Source of the DNA: Proales similis
Taxonomy: Eukaryota > Rotifera > Eurotatoria > Ploima > Proalidae
Direction: 5' to 3'
DNA length: 64,000 nucleotides
NCBI GenBank assembly: GCA_019059635.1
Contig: JAGVRJ010000011.1
Coordinates: 558,001 to 622,000, forward strand
The first letter of the stretch is position 1, and every line of letters begins with the position of its first letter. The position numbers and the translations under genes were made by a program. Below are positions 22,123 through 33,240 of the stretch, in pieces. Below the pieces are notes generated by a model. The model did not search any database. It worked only from the letters and a program-made list of their open reading frames with translations, and was not told the origin of the DNA.

Positions 22123-24876
22123 ATGAACCTGAGCCATTCGTTCGAAGGCCTCTTGAACAGTTTGCCTCGGCAGATAAACGAAAGCTTCAACTTGGACGCT
22201 CGGGGCCTCGGTCGCAGCCTAAGCAACAAAGGAGCGAGTGGCGGTGACGGCGGCGGCGAGTTCCATGACGCCAGACAAAGCCTGGGTGAACTGAGCGATG
22301 CCAAGAGCTGCTCGAGTCAATTCGACGAGCACAAGATGCGCACACAGGCGTTCATATCGGCCGTCTACAATATGATCGCATTCACGCTTTTGGTCGTCTG
22401 CCTGGCGCTCACCGGTTTGCTTATGATCGTCCTGCAGGCGTTCTTCAAGCCCATTCTGTGGGCAATTTTAACATCGGCGTTTTTGTTCTCGTCGAAAAAA
22501 TATCTCACGCAACGAACCCGGGCCAGTCTGAGCAGAATAGAAAACGACGGAGAGATGCTCTCACTTCACTTGCTGCTGCTCCCGTTGCGCACAGTCGACT
22601 CTCTCATCGACCTTGTGTGGTCGTTTGTGACAAGCAAAGCTCGTCAGCTGATCTGCTTGTTTTTCGTGCTCATCGCCTGGCACATGACGCCCATGATTCG
22701 CGAGCCGTTCGCCCGGATCGCGCTTCTCCTCTTGTCTGTGCTGGGCAAGCTGCTCGGCTGGATCGGCTCAGGCTCTGAGGTGAGCTGTGGCACCACTGCC
22801 GGTCTGCTCGTGGTCTATCTGGCGGCAGTTGCCATCTACTGGAGAGAGGAGAACACAATGCTGTTCCAGCTGCTCTCGTTGCCCGTCTGGCTGCTGCTCT
22901 GCTTCACTGCGTCCAACCTGATGGGCTCATATCGCGATTTCTTCACTCTAATCAGCCTCTCGCTGATCGGAGTCGGCCTCTACTCGTTCCTGCACGAGTT
23001 TGTTCAGCGAGTCAAACAGCGTGACGAAAAGCGTTCGAGCGATCAGTCCAAAATCGAGCCGAGCGTCATCACTGAAACCGAGACTCTTACAAGCACATTG
23101 GACGAAGCTGCTCTCCTCTCCAACTCGACTGACAACGCCCTCAGCTCATCGCTGTCCTCAAACGCTTCGTCTGACTCTATGCTTCGATCTACACTTTACA
23201 ATCTCTATCAAACCGGTGTGTTCTACTTTTCCAGTCAACAGAACGACAGCGAGGAGAGCGACCAGGCAGGGAGCGATTCGAAAAGCGCGCCCAAGCAAAA
23301 CAGCCGCAGCGACAAATACTTTTTATTCTTATTCTGGTTCTTTCTGATTATCAAATTTAGAGTCGACGTCTACTTGGCCATACCGCTTGTGGTCATGGTC
23401 TGGAAGTTGATCAAGGTGTTGCTCGTCTACACAGTGAACGCGATTTACACGCGAAACCAAGCCACGCAGGAGAGATTGAGTTCGCTCAAACTCTGGCTCG
23501 AGCAGAGAAAAGCAGCGCTCGTGCCGCGTCCGTTCGTGTTCCTGTTCAAACTGTTCGCCAAAGGCGATCACAAAGTAAACGAGCTCTTCCAGACGGGCAT
23601 GGACAATTTGACCAGCGCGCTGATGATTGTGGCCTTGATGGTGGCCGTGGTCACTTCGCTTGTCTTCCTCGGCATGCAAGTGCACACTGAGAGCATCGAG
23701 TTGATTTCGCTCATCAGCAATATATTCAACGAGAACTTGTACTCCAAACCGGAGCTGGCCCACTGGCTGCCCGAAAAAGAAAAACTGGACAAATTCTATG
23801 CGTCGACAATGAACAGCTTTTACTTGTACGGACGCGATTGGCTCAGCAGACACCTGCGCTCGAGTCTGTTCGACGAGAAGGCCAACAACACGGACTACAT
23901 GCTCCTTGAAGCTCAGCTGCTCGACCAGTGGGACAATTTGTACGCGTTTGTGAGCCACCGGACAAACGAGCTGCCGTACAGGTCGCCGAACAAAACGTTC
24001 GACGCTCTGCCGCCGCTGGCTGTGCCTCCCAGGGCTCTGAAGAACATTAGCGAGAACAAGTCAAATCTGATCCAGCTTCTGACCGACGGCAGCAGACTCG
24101 ACTACCAGCACTTGGCCATAATACTCAAGGACAACCTGGGCATACTCGTCTCGGTGCTCGACTCTGTTTACATGATCGTGAAGGGAAACTTGAACCTCCT
24201 GGTCACCGTTCTGTTCTCCCTTCTTTCGATCGTGTTCAGCTCTGGCTTCGCGCTCATGAACTTTTTCCTGTCGCTGATTGTCTATTTGACAGTTCTGTTT
24301 TACCTGCTGTCGACCAGCGACGCCCGCTACAAACCGTTTCAGCTCTTGAGCCAGATCGAGTTCTTTTCGCAGTTCACTCAAAACGGACACACAAGAGACC
24401 AGCTGCTGATCAGAGCCATCGAAGACAGCATACGCAGCGTGTTTTTGGTCAACTTGAAAATGGCCGCCTTCTACGGCCTCTACACTTATCTGATAAACTG
24501 CCTGTTCGGCGTGAGTGTTGTCTACCTGTCGGCCATAATGGCCGCCCTGCTCGCATTTCTGCCTCTTCTGGGCACCTATTGGGTGTGTGTGCCGGGCATA
24601 CTTGAAATTTGGCTAATCAAGGACAGTGGCCTCTATGCGCTCCTGTTCTTGTTCATGCACTTTCTGCCATACCTGCTCGCCGTGGACCACTCGATTTACA
24701 GCGAGATCAAAGTCGGCCATCCCTACTTGTCGTCGCTTGCGTTCGCCGGCGGCGTCTACTGTCTCGGCCTAGAGGGAGTGGTCATCGGTCCGGTTGTGCT
24801 CTGCTTACTCATCGTCATATCTCGAATGATCGCCCCTCCTGGCGAGCCTCAAGAGCCCCAGCATTCAAACCAGTGA
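22123..24876 (+). CDS. TMEM245: Transmembrane protein 245, AI-2E transporter-like superfamily
   Basis: A single exon encodes 917 residues, close to the usual vertebrate length. A soluble N-terminus of about 70 residues is followed by many hydrophobic segments, for example around 80-125, 150-260, 400-440, 490-520, 680-740 and 780-900. The last 250 residues (KMAAFYGLYTYLINCLFGV, FLPLLGTYWVCVPG, EGVVIGPVVLCLLIV) have the AI-2E transporter/PerM-type signature that defines TMEM245. The protein is a polytopic membrane protein; its substrate is unknown to me. Two serine/acidic loops interrupt the membrane regions. ATTTAG lies 23 nt before the ATG. The gene is unusual here in having almost 2.8 kb of coding sequence with no intron. 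Confidence 0.92.
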   Translation: MNLSHSFEGLLNSLPRQINESFNLDARGLGRSLSNKGASGGDGGGEFHDARQSLGELSDAKSCSSQFDEHKMRTQAFISAVYNMIAFTLLVVCLALTGLLMIVLQAFFKPILWAILTSAFLFSSKKYLTQRTRASLSRIENDGEMLSLHLLLLPLRTVDSLIDLVWSFVTSKARQLICLFFVLIAWHMTPMIREPFARIALLLLSVLGKLLGWIGSGSEVSCGTTAGLLVVYLAAVAIYWREENTMLFQLLSLPVWLLLCFTASNLMGSYRDFFTLISLSLIGVGLYSFLHEFVQRVKQRDEKRSSDQSKIEPSVITETETLTSTLDEAALLSNSTDNALSSSLSSNASSDSMLRSTLYNLYQTGVFYFSSQQNDSEESDQAGSDSKSAPKQNSRSDKYFLFLFWFFLIIKFRVDVYLAIPLVVMVWKLIKVLLVYTVNAIYTRNQATQERLSSLKLWLEQRKAALVPRPFVFLFKLFAKGDHKVNELFQTGMDNLTSALMIVALMVAVVTSLVFLGMQVHTESIELISLISNIFNENLYSKPELAHWLPEKEKLDKFYASTMNSFYLYGRDWLSRHLRSSLFDEKANNTDYMLLEAQLLDQWDNLYAFVSHRTNELPYRSPNKTFDALPPLAVPPRALKNISENKSNLIQLLTDGSRLDYQHLAIILKDNLGILVSVLDSVYMIVKGNLNLLVTVLFSLLSIVFSSGFALMNFFLSLIVYLTVLFYLLSTSDARYKPFQLLSQIEFFSQFTQNGHTRDQLLIRAIEDSIRSVFLVNLKMAAFYGLYTYLINCLFGVSVVYLSAIMAALLAFLPLLGTYWVCVPGILEIWLIKDSGLYALLFLFMHFLPYLLAVDHSIYSEIKVGHPYLSSLAFAGGVYCLGLEGVVIGPVVLCLLIVISRMIAPPGEPQEPQHSNQ

Positions 24877-25032
24877 ACAGCCACAAAATCAACAGTGTGT
24901 GCAGTGCGAGAGTTTAATTGTCTTGAATTGTATTTTTAAACAAAATTTTCCCGCCTTTCTCCCTTTGGCCCTATTTCGCTTACTCTCGATTAGTCGCCTA
25001 GTCAGATAGAAATCATAAGCGAATAAAAGCGT

Positions 25033-27109
25033 CTAAAAGAACCAAACTATGGTTTTGATCGAGTGCGACGGAGACCGGGCGTTGATGAATTTGTTGATTT
25101 GCGCATCGAATACTGAATAGTCAAAGTCGTTCTCGCTCCTGAACATCGCCAATAACGGCAATAAACCGTTCAAATCGAATGAGATCTACTTGAGGCGTTT
25201 ACTTACTCGTTCATGAGCACCAGAATCATTTGACGAGTGGCGTCGTTTTTGAATGCCACTTGATAGACATTGTCCAGTTTGCTCGACGTGTCCAATTCAA
25301 CTCGCACACTTCCCTCAGGTATGAACTTGCTTTTTAAATCGATTTGAATCCAGAAGAGCAGAAAGAGAGAGAAAATAGAGGGTGAAAGCAACCTAAAGTG
25401 GCCCATCGCATAGAACATCGGCTGCTTGTAAAACTCGCCCGACGTGCTGTTCACAATGACCGGGGCGTCGACGAAATTGTTCGACCAGTTGGGTCCGCCG
25501 GTGGGATCCAGAGCCAGATTCCAGTCGGTCCAGCCGGTCACCCAGTGATTCAAGTCCTGGATTATGTATTTGGCGTATTTCTCTCCGCGAACAAACGAGC
25601 CCAGAGTGACGTGTGGGAACAACGGGTCGATAGTGACGTCGATACAAGCCTCAGTGCCAAGGATGAACTTGTCCGGAAAGGCCTCATGCGTTCGATCAAG
25701 CTGTTCGGCCGGCACAAATGGATCAACGTACCAGTGAACTGCAATGCCCGACACGTATTTACTCGCCTTGGGCGAATAGTCGAAAACCTGCTCGTCAAGC
25801 ATGAACTGAACTGAGAGCCCAAAAATGCGGTCCAAAAGTGGAGTTACCCTCTGAGGCCAGTTGGGCAGCAGCATTCTCTGATCGTCCATTATCATTATTT
25901 TCACAGAGCCGAAGCCATTTCGCTCAAGAGCAGGACCAAGATTGGACACTACAAACTCACTCTGTGTTTCCGGAGTGAAGCCCATGCAGTTGAACGGAAA
26001 ATTGTACAAATAGCCATCAGTCGGCTCGTTTTGGGTGGTCACGCCCCAGAAGCTTAGGTTGAACTTGGCGTACTCTTGGAAGAATCGCACGTAATAGTTG
26101 GCCCATGTCTCATAGTATTTGCCTCCAGCTGGTCCGATGAGTGTTCCTGAGCAAAAGAAATTAGTCGAAAACGAACGCGACTTGTTTGGCAATCACAGAG
26201 AGAGAGAGAGAGAGCTACCGTTTCCTTTAAAGTCGTTGCTGGTCTTCATCCAGGTCGGTGCACTCCATGCACTTGCGAACAGTTTAACTACTTTGTTGCT
26301 TACGGCCTTGGCAGCCTGAATGAGAGGAATCTTCCATTCAAGGTCTTCAGAAGTCAGAGCGAACATGGTCAAATTGAAATCGCCGGCCTGCTCATCGTAA
26401 GAGTAAGTTCGTGTCGAAAAGTCAACGCCCGCCAACGGCACTCTGATGAGTCCGTACTCAATGCCTGCATTCAATTGTCAATTTAAGACTGCTGAAGATG
26501 AAGCCGAATAGCCAGGACAGACCGTTTGATCCAAAGTAACTTTCAACAAACTTCTGAATGGCCTCTTTGGGCAGCTTGAACACATTGAATCCGGCTGCAT
26601 CGGTCATTGCGCCTTTTCAAATGCTCGTCGTTTGAATGAAGAAAATCGAGCAGGCGGACGCAAGAGAAAAACACCTCCGAATCCGATTATGCTTTGGAAA
26701 GTCTTGCTTGCATTAAGAGTTATTCTGTAGGCGCCTTTGGCCACACAAAGGAGAAAGTTTGTTGCAGAGGCGGCGGCGAGAACCCTGCCTACCAGCAGAA
26801 GGCTGCGATGAGAAATTGCCCTTGAATTTGTGCAGACGGTATTGGCCTGAAGAAGTGACATATTCCTGATAGGTCTGCGACGAGTGATCAAAGTCTACGG
26901 GATCTACTGTATCGCAGTAGGTCGAATTGCAAACACAAACAAACGAATTGCTTTGTGGCCCTTGGTAGTAGCGCTTGGCGCACTCCAGCCTTGCTCTGGC
27001 TACTCTCAGTCAATGTCGATTAGCTCTTTCGAAAGCGAACAGCGACCGCCAGAAACTCACCCGAGCTAGAAAAGACGAGTAAACAAAGAGCAAGAATGTT
27101 GATTCTCAT
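25033..27109 (-). CDS. GBA1: Lysosomal glucosylceramidase (GH30), nine exons
   Basis: Exons 27109-27061, 26999-26793, 26734-26675, 26612-26523, 26464-26219, 26146-25848, 25787-25393, 25329-25207 and 25138-25033 join in phase to 524 residues (human 536). Residues 1-16 form a signal peptide. Conserved blocks follow: FVCVCNSTYCD, IIGFGGAMTDAA, YGLIRVPLAGVDFSTR, the acid/base glutamate in TQNEPT (E258), SGIAVHWYVD, the nucleophile glutamate in GTEACID (E363) and GWTDWNLALDPTGGPNW. The enzyme hydrolyses glucosylceramide in the lysosome. The 60-nt intron at 25788-25847 has no stop and is a multiple of three, so it looks like coding sequence; removing it restores the family alignment (NWPQR-VFDYSPKASKYV). 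The donor at 25392 (GTTGCT) is weak. Confidence 0.95.
26201..26216. repeat. GA/CT microsatellite in a GBA intron
   Basis: (AG)8 tract within the intron between exons 5 and 6 of the glucosylceramidase gene, close to the donor site. Confidence 0.9.
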
Positions 27110-27521
27110 GGCTTATTATTAAATTGAAAGAGAAAATCAAAATGTCATTTGGAAGACGGTTGTGTTCGAATCATGTGATGGTTCGATTATGAAGCGCAAT
27201 GCGAGAAATTTATCAGCTGAGTGATCCTACAGGGGCCGGTGGAAAGCTTTCAGGTCAACACTCATCGAATAGATTCTGATCGCTAATAAGACTTTGAGTT
27301 TATCAGAATTTACCAGAATTGGACCAAATCATGATGGAACATTCCAAGCAGGTTTTCTCAATAAAAATTTAAGTTTCATTTGAAAACCACTTGACGCAAA
27401 ACAAACTCGACAAGTGTCCAGCAAAACGCTCAGTCAATTCTATTCAGACGATCACACTTTTTAATGAATTTTCAATTTTATTTGAGAAATTTCATTCCAA
27501 GCTTTTCGTAAAATCGATTGT
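27110..27521. other. Spacer between LRRC49 and GBA
   Basis: 412 nt containing the GBA promoter region and the LRRC49 3'UTR, both on the minus strand. TCATGTGA at 27171-27178, about 62 nt upstream of the GBA ATG, matches the E-box variant bound by MITF/TFE factors. No coding signal. Confidence 0.5.
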
Positions 27522-30500
27522 TCAGATGAAAATTTTGTGCCGGCGACATACCGAGGCAATGTGCTGATCGACATGAGCAGCCGACTTGGGCGAATCTCGC
27601 ATTAGCTTTGTCCAAATGGAAATCTTTTGCTCAATAATGCGATCGCGCTTGAGTTCGTCGTAGGCAAGCTGAGAGACGAGCTCTTTAACAACACTGGCCG
27701 GCATGTTGTCACTGTCACTTTGTTTATCTCTGGGCCGACGATTGCTATTCAAGACACTCCTCATAGCAGCTTGTCTGAATTCCTCTGGCTCCAGGCCGAT
27801 ACTGACGCGGCTCGATCTGATTGCTTTGATTCTAATGGCAGATAGAGGCATTTTATTGCTAAACAAATTATTCTGCCGCAATGCTGGCGTGTTGCTTACT
27901 TGTCGGCTCCGATCACAGATTCAAGTTTGAAAGACGGCATTTTGAAGGCCAAATCAGCCCAATTAGAGAATGCAGACTCGGACTGACGACAGAGATCAAG
28001 CGATGGGCATTCGTCGTTCACTCGCTTTAGGCCCAGATGTTTCAGTCTGAATAAGGCAAATGACTTCCACGAAAGCAAGTCGCAAATCGGATTGTCCTCG
28101 TCGTTTATTGTCAACGACTCAAGGCCCTTCCATTCGCTCAGGTACTCGAGTTGACTTAGAAGTTCAATGTTGCAATTTGTAAAGGCCAACGACTTGATTC
28201 GAGCAGAGAGACATGTCTTTAGACGGGCGAGTATTCCGCAAGTTTTCTTCACCAGGCACTTACCACAACGTTCGGAAATTTGCTCCTCAGCCGAGCCAAG
28301 TGGGGTTTTAGACTTTTCTCAAAGTCGATGAAATGAAACGAGACCGCATTGATTTGATTTACAAGCGCCGAGTCTATTTTCGAGTCGAGTATGCTCAGAG
28401 ATCTGAGTCCGTAGAAGTAGATTGTGTTGTTCTCGTGAATATTGGACCCGTTGTTCAGAACGCTGACACCTTTGCCCGAAGGTGCAGCCTGATTGACGCG
28501 AGTCTGCGTTCGATTCGAAGCTCTTGTAGTCTCCATTGAGCTCGCAGCTCGCAGACCTTGGCGACTAGGCGGCGCCTGAGGGGGCAGGGCAGCAACAACA
28601 GCAGACTCGTTGTCTACCAGAGTCGAGCGAGGCTCATTTTCCGACGACGAGTGAATTGAAGAAGACGATGAGCTGGTTATGGACGATGCCATGTTTGAAA
28701 CGATTTTCAACCGGCTCTCGGGCCGTTGTGGCACTTCGCCGGCCTCCAGCAGGTTATTGCGCATTAGGCGTTGATAGATGAGAGGAGCCCGCTCGACCAG
28801 GTCTACTGGCTCAGACAGTTCGTTTCGACGATCTGATTCGCTGAAGCCACTGTCAATGTTGAGCAATGCGTCGGATGAAACAGTTGACGCTGTTGTTGTT
28901 GTGGACCTTTCTTCGCCGCTTCTCAACTGTTTCCAGTTCATGCGCTGTCTTAACCACTCGTGTTCGGCGTCTCTGATTATGATCTGCTTCTTTTCTTCGA
29001 CCATGGCCGAATTCAACAAGTCGAGCTTCTTCTGCTCGTCTTTAACTATCATTCGCTCGGCCTGTCGTCGTTCTTCTTCCTGTTTTCTCAAGTTTTACAA
29101 GCAAAATTACTTCAAAATTTGCCGAATCTTTCACTTACGCTCACTCGTTTGCCGTCCAGCTTTTTCACAAACGAACCAAAGCCGAGCACAATGCGTCTGT
29201 AGTACCTCTCGGTGCAAACGGGGTTGCAGTCCAATGCCAGCTCTTGCAAGCTCTTCAGCGACTTGAGACACTCGAGCTGCGAAAATGAGCGTATTTCGTT
29301 GAAGCTAAGAAACAGCCGCTGAAGAGACGCACAGCATTCGACCTCGTCCTTATAATGCCAAACTAGTCTTGGTCTGTTCAATCAAGAGGCGAGCTGTGAG
29401 CCACTTACCAGCTGAGAGATTTGATTTTTGCGCAGATTGAGTTCGATCAGCGAGCTGAGACCGGACAGGTTTTTCACTTGTTTTAGGAAATTGGCCGCCA
29501 AATTGAGGACGCGCAAGTCGGTCAAGTTGTTCAAATTTTCAATGCATTCGATCTGAGCCGAGGTGAGGTGAGCGTCAACCACGATAAGAAGCGAAGATCA
29601 GGTGCGCACTGCTTACCTGATTGCTGTGCAGGTCCAGGATGTCGAGGTGAGGCAGCGAGTTGAGATTCTCGATTCGTCTTATTCTGTTCTTGCCGAGCAT
29701 GAGCACGCGTAGGCTGTAGAGCGTGTCGAGGCCTTCGATTCGTTCGATCTGATTGTCGTAGAGGTCGAGGAAGATTAGGTGACGCATGTTGACCAAGTTC
29801 TCGATGCGTCTGATCCGATTGTGCTGGTAGTTGATGAGCTTGAGATAGGGCTCGTGGTCCAGAACCGGGCACGCGTTCAAGTTTTTCTTTTCCATGATCA
29901 GCTTGTCTGCGTGCTGGACTCGATCCTCGTCGGCACGCTCGACCACGAATTGCTGATTGGTGGAGGCGAGCGGCTGCGGGCCGCATCGCGACGCAGACGA
30001 CGATCTCGACGGAGCGAACATGTTGAATCTGTTTCGGTCGTCGCTCGGCTGGCTTATTCGAATCGCAGAAATCTGAGGCGAGACAGCCGACAGCTGACGT
30101 TTGGCTTGCATGCGTCCGTGCATGAACTGTGGCAATTGCTGCTGTTGTTTACCGCTCGTTATTGCTGTTCTTTGACTCGGCGTTAGTAGGCCATTGCCGT
30201 TTGTTGTCGTCGTCGTCGTCGTTGTTTTGGTCGGACGAATTGCCTGAGTGCTAAGGAGTGCATTGAATGTTGAATTATTATTTCTATAATGTTCGTTGCT
30301 AGCCGATCTGACACGAGCACGTTTGCTCGTTGCCGGCGTTTCCAAGTTGAGCGAATTGACATGCAGACTAGCGCGTGTCTGATTTTCCTTCAGATGCTCG
30401 TTACGTTGCTGAAGTTCGGACGACTTGAGAACGAAATTGAGTTTAGTAGATTAAATGCGAAGCATGAACGCGAAATATTCAAGATCAAGTGCAGCGCTCA

Positions 30501-30725
30501 CGAACAAACAAACATGCGACTGTATTGGATGAATAAACACGAGATTGAGTCGAGCAAGTGCCATTACTCAACGATTACCTGAGAGGGACTAAAGAATATC
30601 TGCTTGCCATGTATGGTGCCTAAAAGAGAGCTGTCGGCCTCGTCCCAGACAACACTTGACGACCTAAAGCGAGTGGACAGCCAGCTCGAATAAGAGTGGC
30701 CCGGCTGCGAGATCCAAGCCTTCAT
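27522..30725 (-). CDS. LRRC49: Leucine-rich repeat protein LRRC49 (tubulin polyglutamylase complex subunit)
   Basis: Seven exons: 30725-30579, 30408-29617 (or from 30423), 29552-29409, 29348-29139, 29079-28264, 28192-27900 and 27858-27522, about 912 residues, all in phase. Residues about 220-400 form SDS22-like leucine-rich repeats (FLDLYDNQIERIEGL, VLMLGKNRIRRIENL, ILDLHSNQ, LNLRKNQI, RLFLSFNEI) capped by LDGKRVS. A charged EEERRQAER helix and a Ser-rich linker follow. A C-terminal domain (IYFYGLRSLSILD, FHFIDFEKSL, ALFRLKHLGLKRVND) matches the vertebrate LRRC49 C-terminus. LRRC49 belongs to the TTLL1-containing tubulin polyglutamylase complex of cilia and neurons. The start codon at 30725 lies in a 49-codon first exon that ends in phase 0; the acceptor of exon 2 has two in-frame options. 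Confidence 0.9.
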
Positions 30726-31358
30726 TATTCTGACCGACCCATCTAAAACGCAGCTTCACAGTCACTTTTCCTTCTTCGCCTTTGACTCGCTCAATTGCGG
30801 CGCTACATTCTCGCTCTCTCACCCACTCTTCACTGATTTCATGTTTTTTCTTCCAACAAAAAAAAAGAGCTCAAATTAGGGGGTAGAGAGAAAAGCGCAG
30901 CTCTTTTCATTTAAGCAATAAAAAGGAAACTGCACCGCACAGAGGAGCAACAATAAAAAGCAAATGAAAGATGAAATTGTTGCATGTTATTCGCCCTGAG
31001 TGGAGTTCTATTTCATTGGAACAATCAGCGCAGCTCGCCTTCAAGCCAACTTTTAATTAAAGCATTCGATTGGGCTTTTCGTCAACCGTGCTCTCTCTCT
31101 CTCACACAGACACAGGCACGAGCACATGCATCGACACACAAGCACACGAACAGAGCAGGTGAGGGGATGTCGTGTCGACGACGAGAGCAGCTCTTGGCGA
31201 AAAGCCAAAAAGTCAATGCGAACAATCTAACTGTTTCTGCTGATTATTTCCGTCGTTTGTTGAGAAATTTAACCGGCCCGACCAAAGCCGACGGCGTTGT
31301 TCGATTAAACTGCACCGCTGAGACTGCTCCAGCTGGCAGGCAGCAGCCAATAAACGCC
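30726..31358. other. Spacer upstream of LRRC49
   Basis: About 630 nt between the LRRC49 start and the 3' end of the next minus-strand gene. A short CT/CA-rich run lies near 31090-31145. No convincing exon. Confidence 0.5.
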
Positions 31359-33240
31359 CTATTCAACTCGAGAACTTACAAATGCATTTGAAAAGCTGTT
31401 GGCTGCAGGAACAGTGGCGGCAAGTCGATAGTTTGTAGGCGCCCGGTTGAATTGTTTGCTTGCTTGCTCTCGCTGGTTGTCAAGAGGTGGCCGCGAGCGC
31501 TCTAATCTTTTGGACGCCGATTTAAAGCGTTTCAACAGGTCGATTGAATCGATGGGCGTGAGTTGTGATCGAGTGCTCGAGGCAGGTGGCTCTTGCCAGC
31601 TGAGCAGCTTGAGTCGGTCCGCTTCTGTTTGCTCGCGTCGCGCTTGGACACGATCGCGGATGAATCGCTTTTGCCTCTCCAGCCTTCGGTTGTCGGCGCC
31701 GAGCCAGCCGCTCGTGCTGGCCAATGTCGGGAAAAAGTTCATTTGTCTGCTTTGTTTGTTTTGATTCTCAGTTACAGACGGCGTCCTCTTGAACACGCTC
31801 ATGTTCGTGCCTTCGACACGACGCCTTTCTCTAATGAACTTTTCGCTCAGGGCCACGGAGCGCTCAATTCAATTGCTTTCCTCTAGCATTCACCAGATGG
31901 TCGCGTCGAGCCGCTCCTTCTCTTTCTTCTTGTTCACCTTTGCTTGCTTCTAATTTTTCAGCTCACACTTTCACTCAATCTGTTTAATTGTTTTCTTTTG
32001 CTCTGCCGAATTCAATTTCAGTTCTCTCTATCGCACTCTCTCTCCTTTTCTCTCTCTCTCTCTTTCTACCTCTCTCGCTCTCTCTCTCTCTCTCTGGCTC
32101 TCTATTCGGCTATTTTTACTTTACATTCGACGAGGCCCTAAAATAATAAACAAAGCACTTGCTAATTCGCTTCAGCAGAAAGAGAAGAAGAAAATTTTGT
32201 TCTGGCAAGCCGAAAGAAACGACGAATTGAAGAAAAACCAAGACTCGACGAGCGCAAACTGAGCCGCACTTGAATGACAACAATAAAAATAAAATCAGGC
32301 AGATTTGCAATCCGTTCTGGCCTTTTTTCTCTCCAAGTCCGAAAGCGGCAATCAAGACTAGCGCTCGTTTTGCTTCCTTCGCAGTTGTCGACTTAGACAC
32401 AAGAAAGCGCGAAACAAAACTTTAAGCCCAACAGCATCAGGCAGCACTTTGCCTAAAGACGGCTTCTTCTTCTGAGCTGTTTGCTCGATTAGTTAATTTC
32501 TGTTTCCATTTGAGTAAATATGTGTTTTCCCCGCTTTTTTTTTTAATGCACGAATTAAACGGTACGGCTGAATGTTTAAGACACGAAGAAAAGGCCAAGT
32601 AATGGCGAAGAGGACTGCTGCTGCTGCTTACGATGACGCAACCAAATGATGCAAAGTTGCTGAGTTGTTGTTCACTAAGAAAACGACAAACTTGAATGAA
32701 TGTCCAACTCTGTTGGCTTTAATCAAAAGACGACGACGACGACACGACGTGCTCTCGTTAATTAGTCATCGTTGCAGGGTAAAAACATTTTGGAAAAATA
32801 TTTGCCCATGAGTCGGTGCGGCAGGAAACAAATAATCGCAAACATGCACTCAGACCCCAACACACACACACAGTGAGGCACACAGATGGCAGACAGGCGA
32901 GAATGGCAATGAGGCCATTGGTGAAAAGGAAAAGAAGGAGCAGAGAAGAGTTGGCAAATACCGGTCGCTTGATGAGCGGAATGTAGTCGCGGTCAAAGTT
33001 GAGATAGAGCAAGTTCTGTCGGTACTGAGGGTCGTTGTTTTGAACTTTGAGGGCGTAACGCGCCACTTCGACAGAACGCGAGCGAGCAGACGGCCTTCTA
33101 GCAAATAAAAGGCAATTAGAACTTGTCGCTGTCAAATGGCCATGAAAAAGACGGCGAAGGAGTGGCAGGCGCAGTTACCTGTGAGGAAGCGGATGAATGG
33201 CCAGATTGGGACTGTTGGCTGCTTGCCTTTGGCGGAACAT
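31359..33240 (-). CDS. Unrecognised gene, tentative three-exon model
   Basis: Exon 1 (33240-33179, starting MFRQRQAANSPN) and exon 2 (33097-32962) join in phase across an 81-nt GT-AG intron. Exon 2 reads SVEVARYALKVQNNDPQYRQ and then LNFDRDYIPLIKRP, a well-formed basic/hydrophobic pattern. Exon 3 (31862-31359) is a 168-codon basic, helical frame (ERQKRFIRDRVQARREQTEADR) with an acceptable acceptor in phase. The 1.1-kb intron between exons 2 and 3 is far longer than any other here and full of CT repeats, so exons 1-2 and exon 3 could belong to two different genes. I recognise no family; composition suggests a cytoplasmic or cytoskeletal protein. Confidence 0.45.
32041..32103. repeat. CT-rich low-complexity tract
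   Basis: About 60 nt of interrupted (CT)n on the plus strand, inside the presumed long intron of the 31359-33240 gene. Confidence 0.9.
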
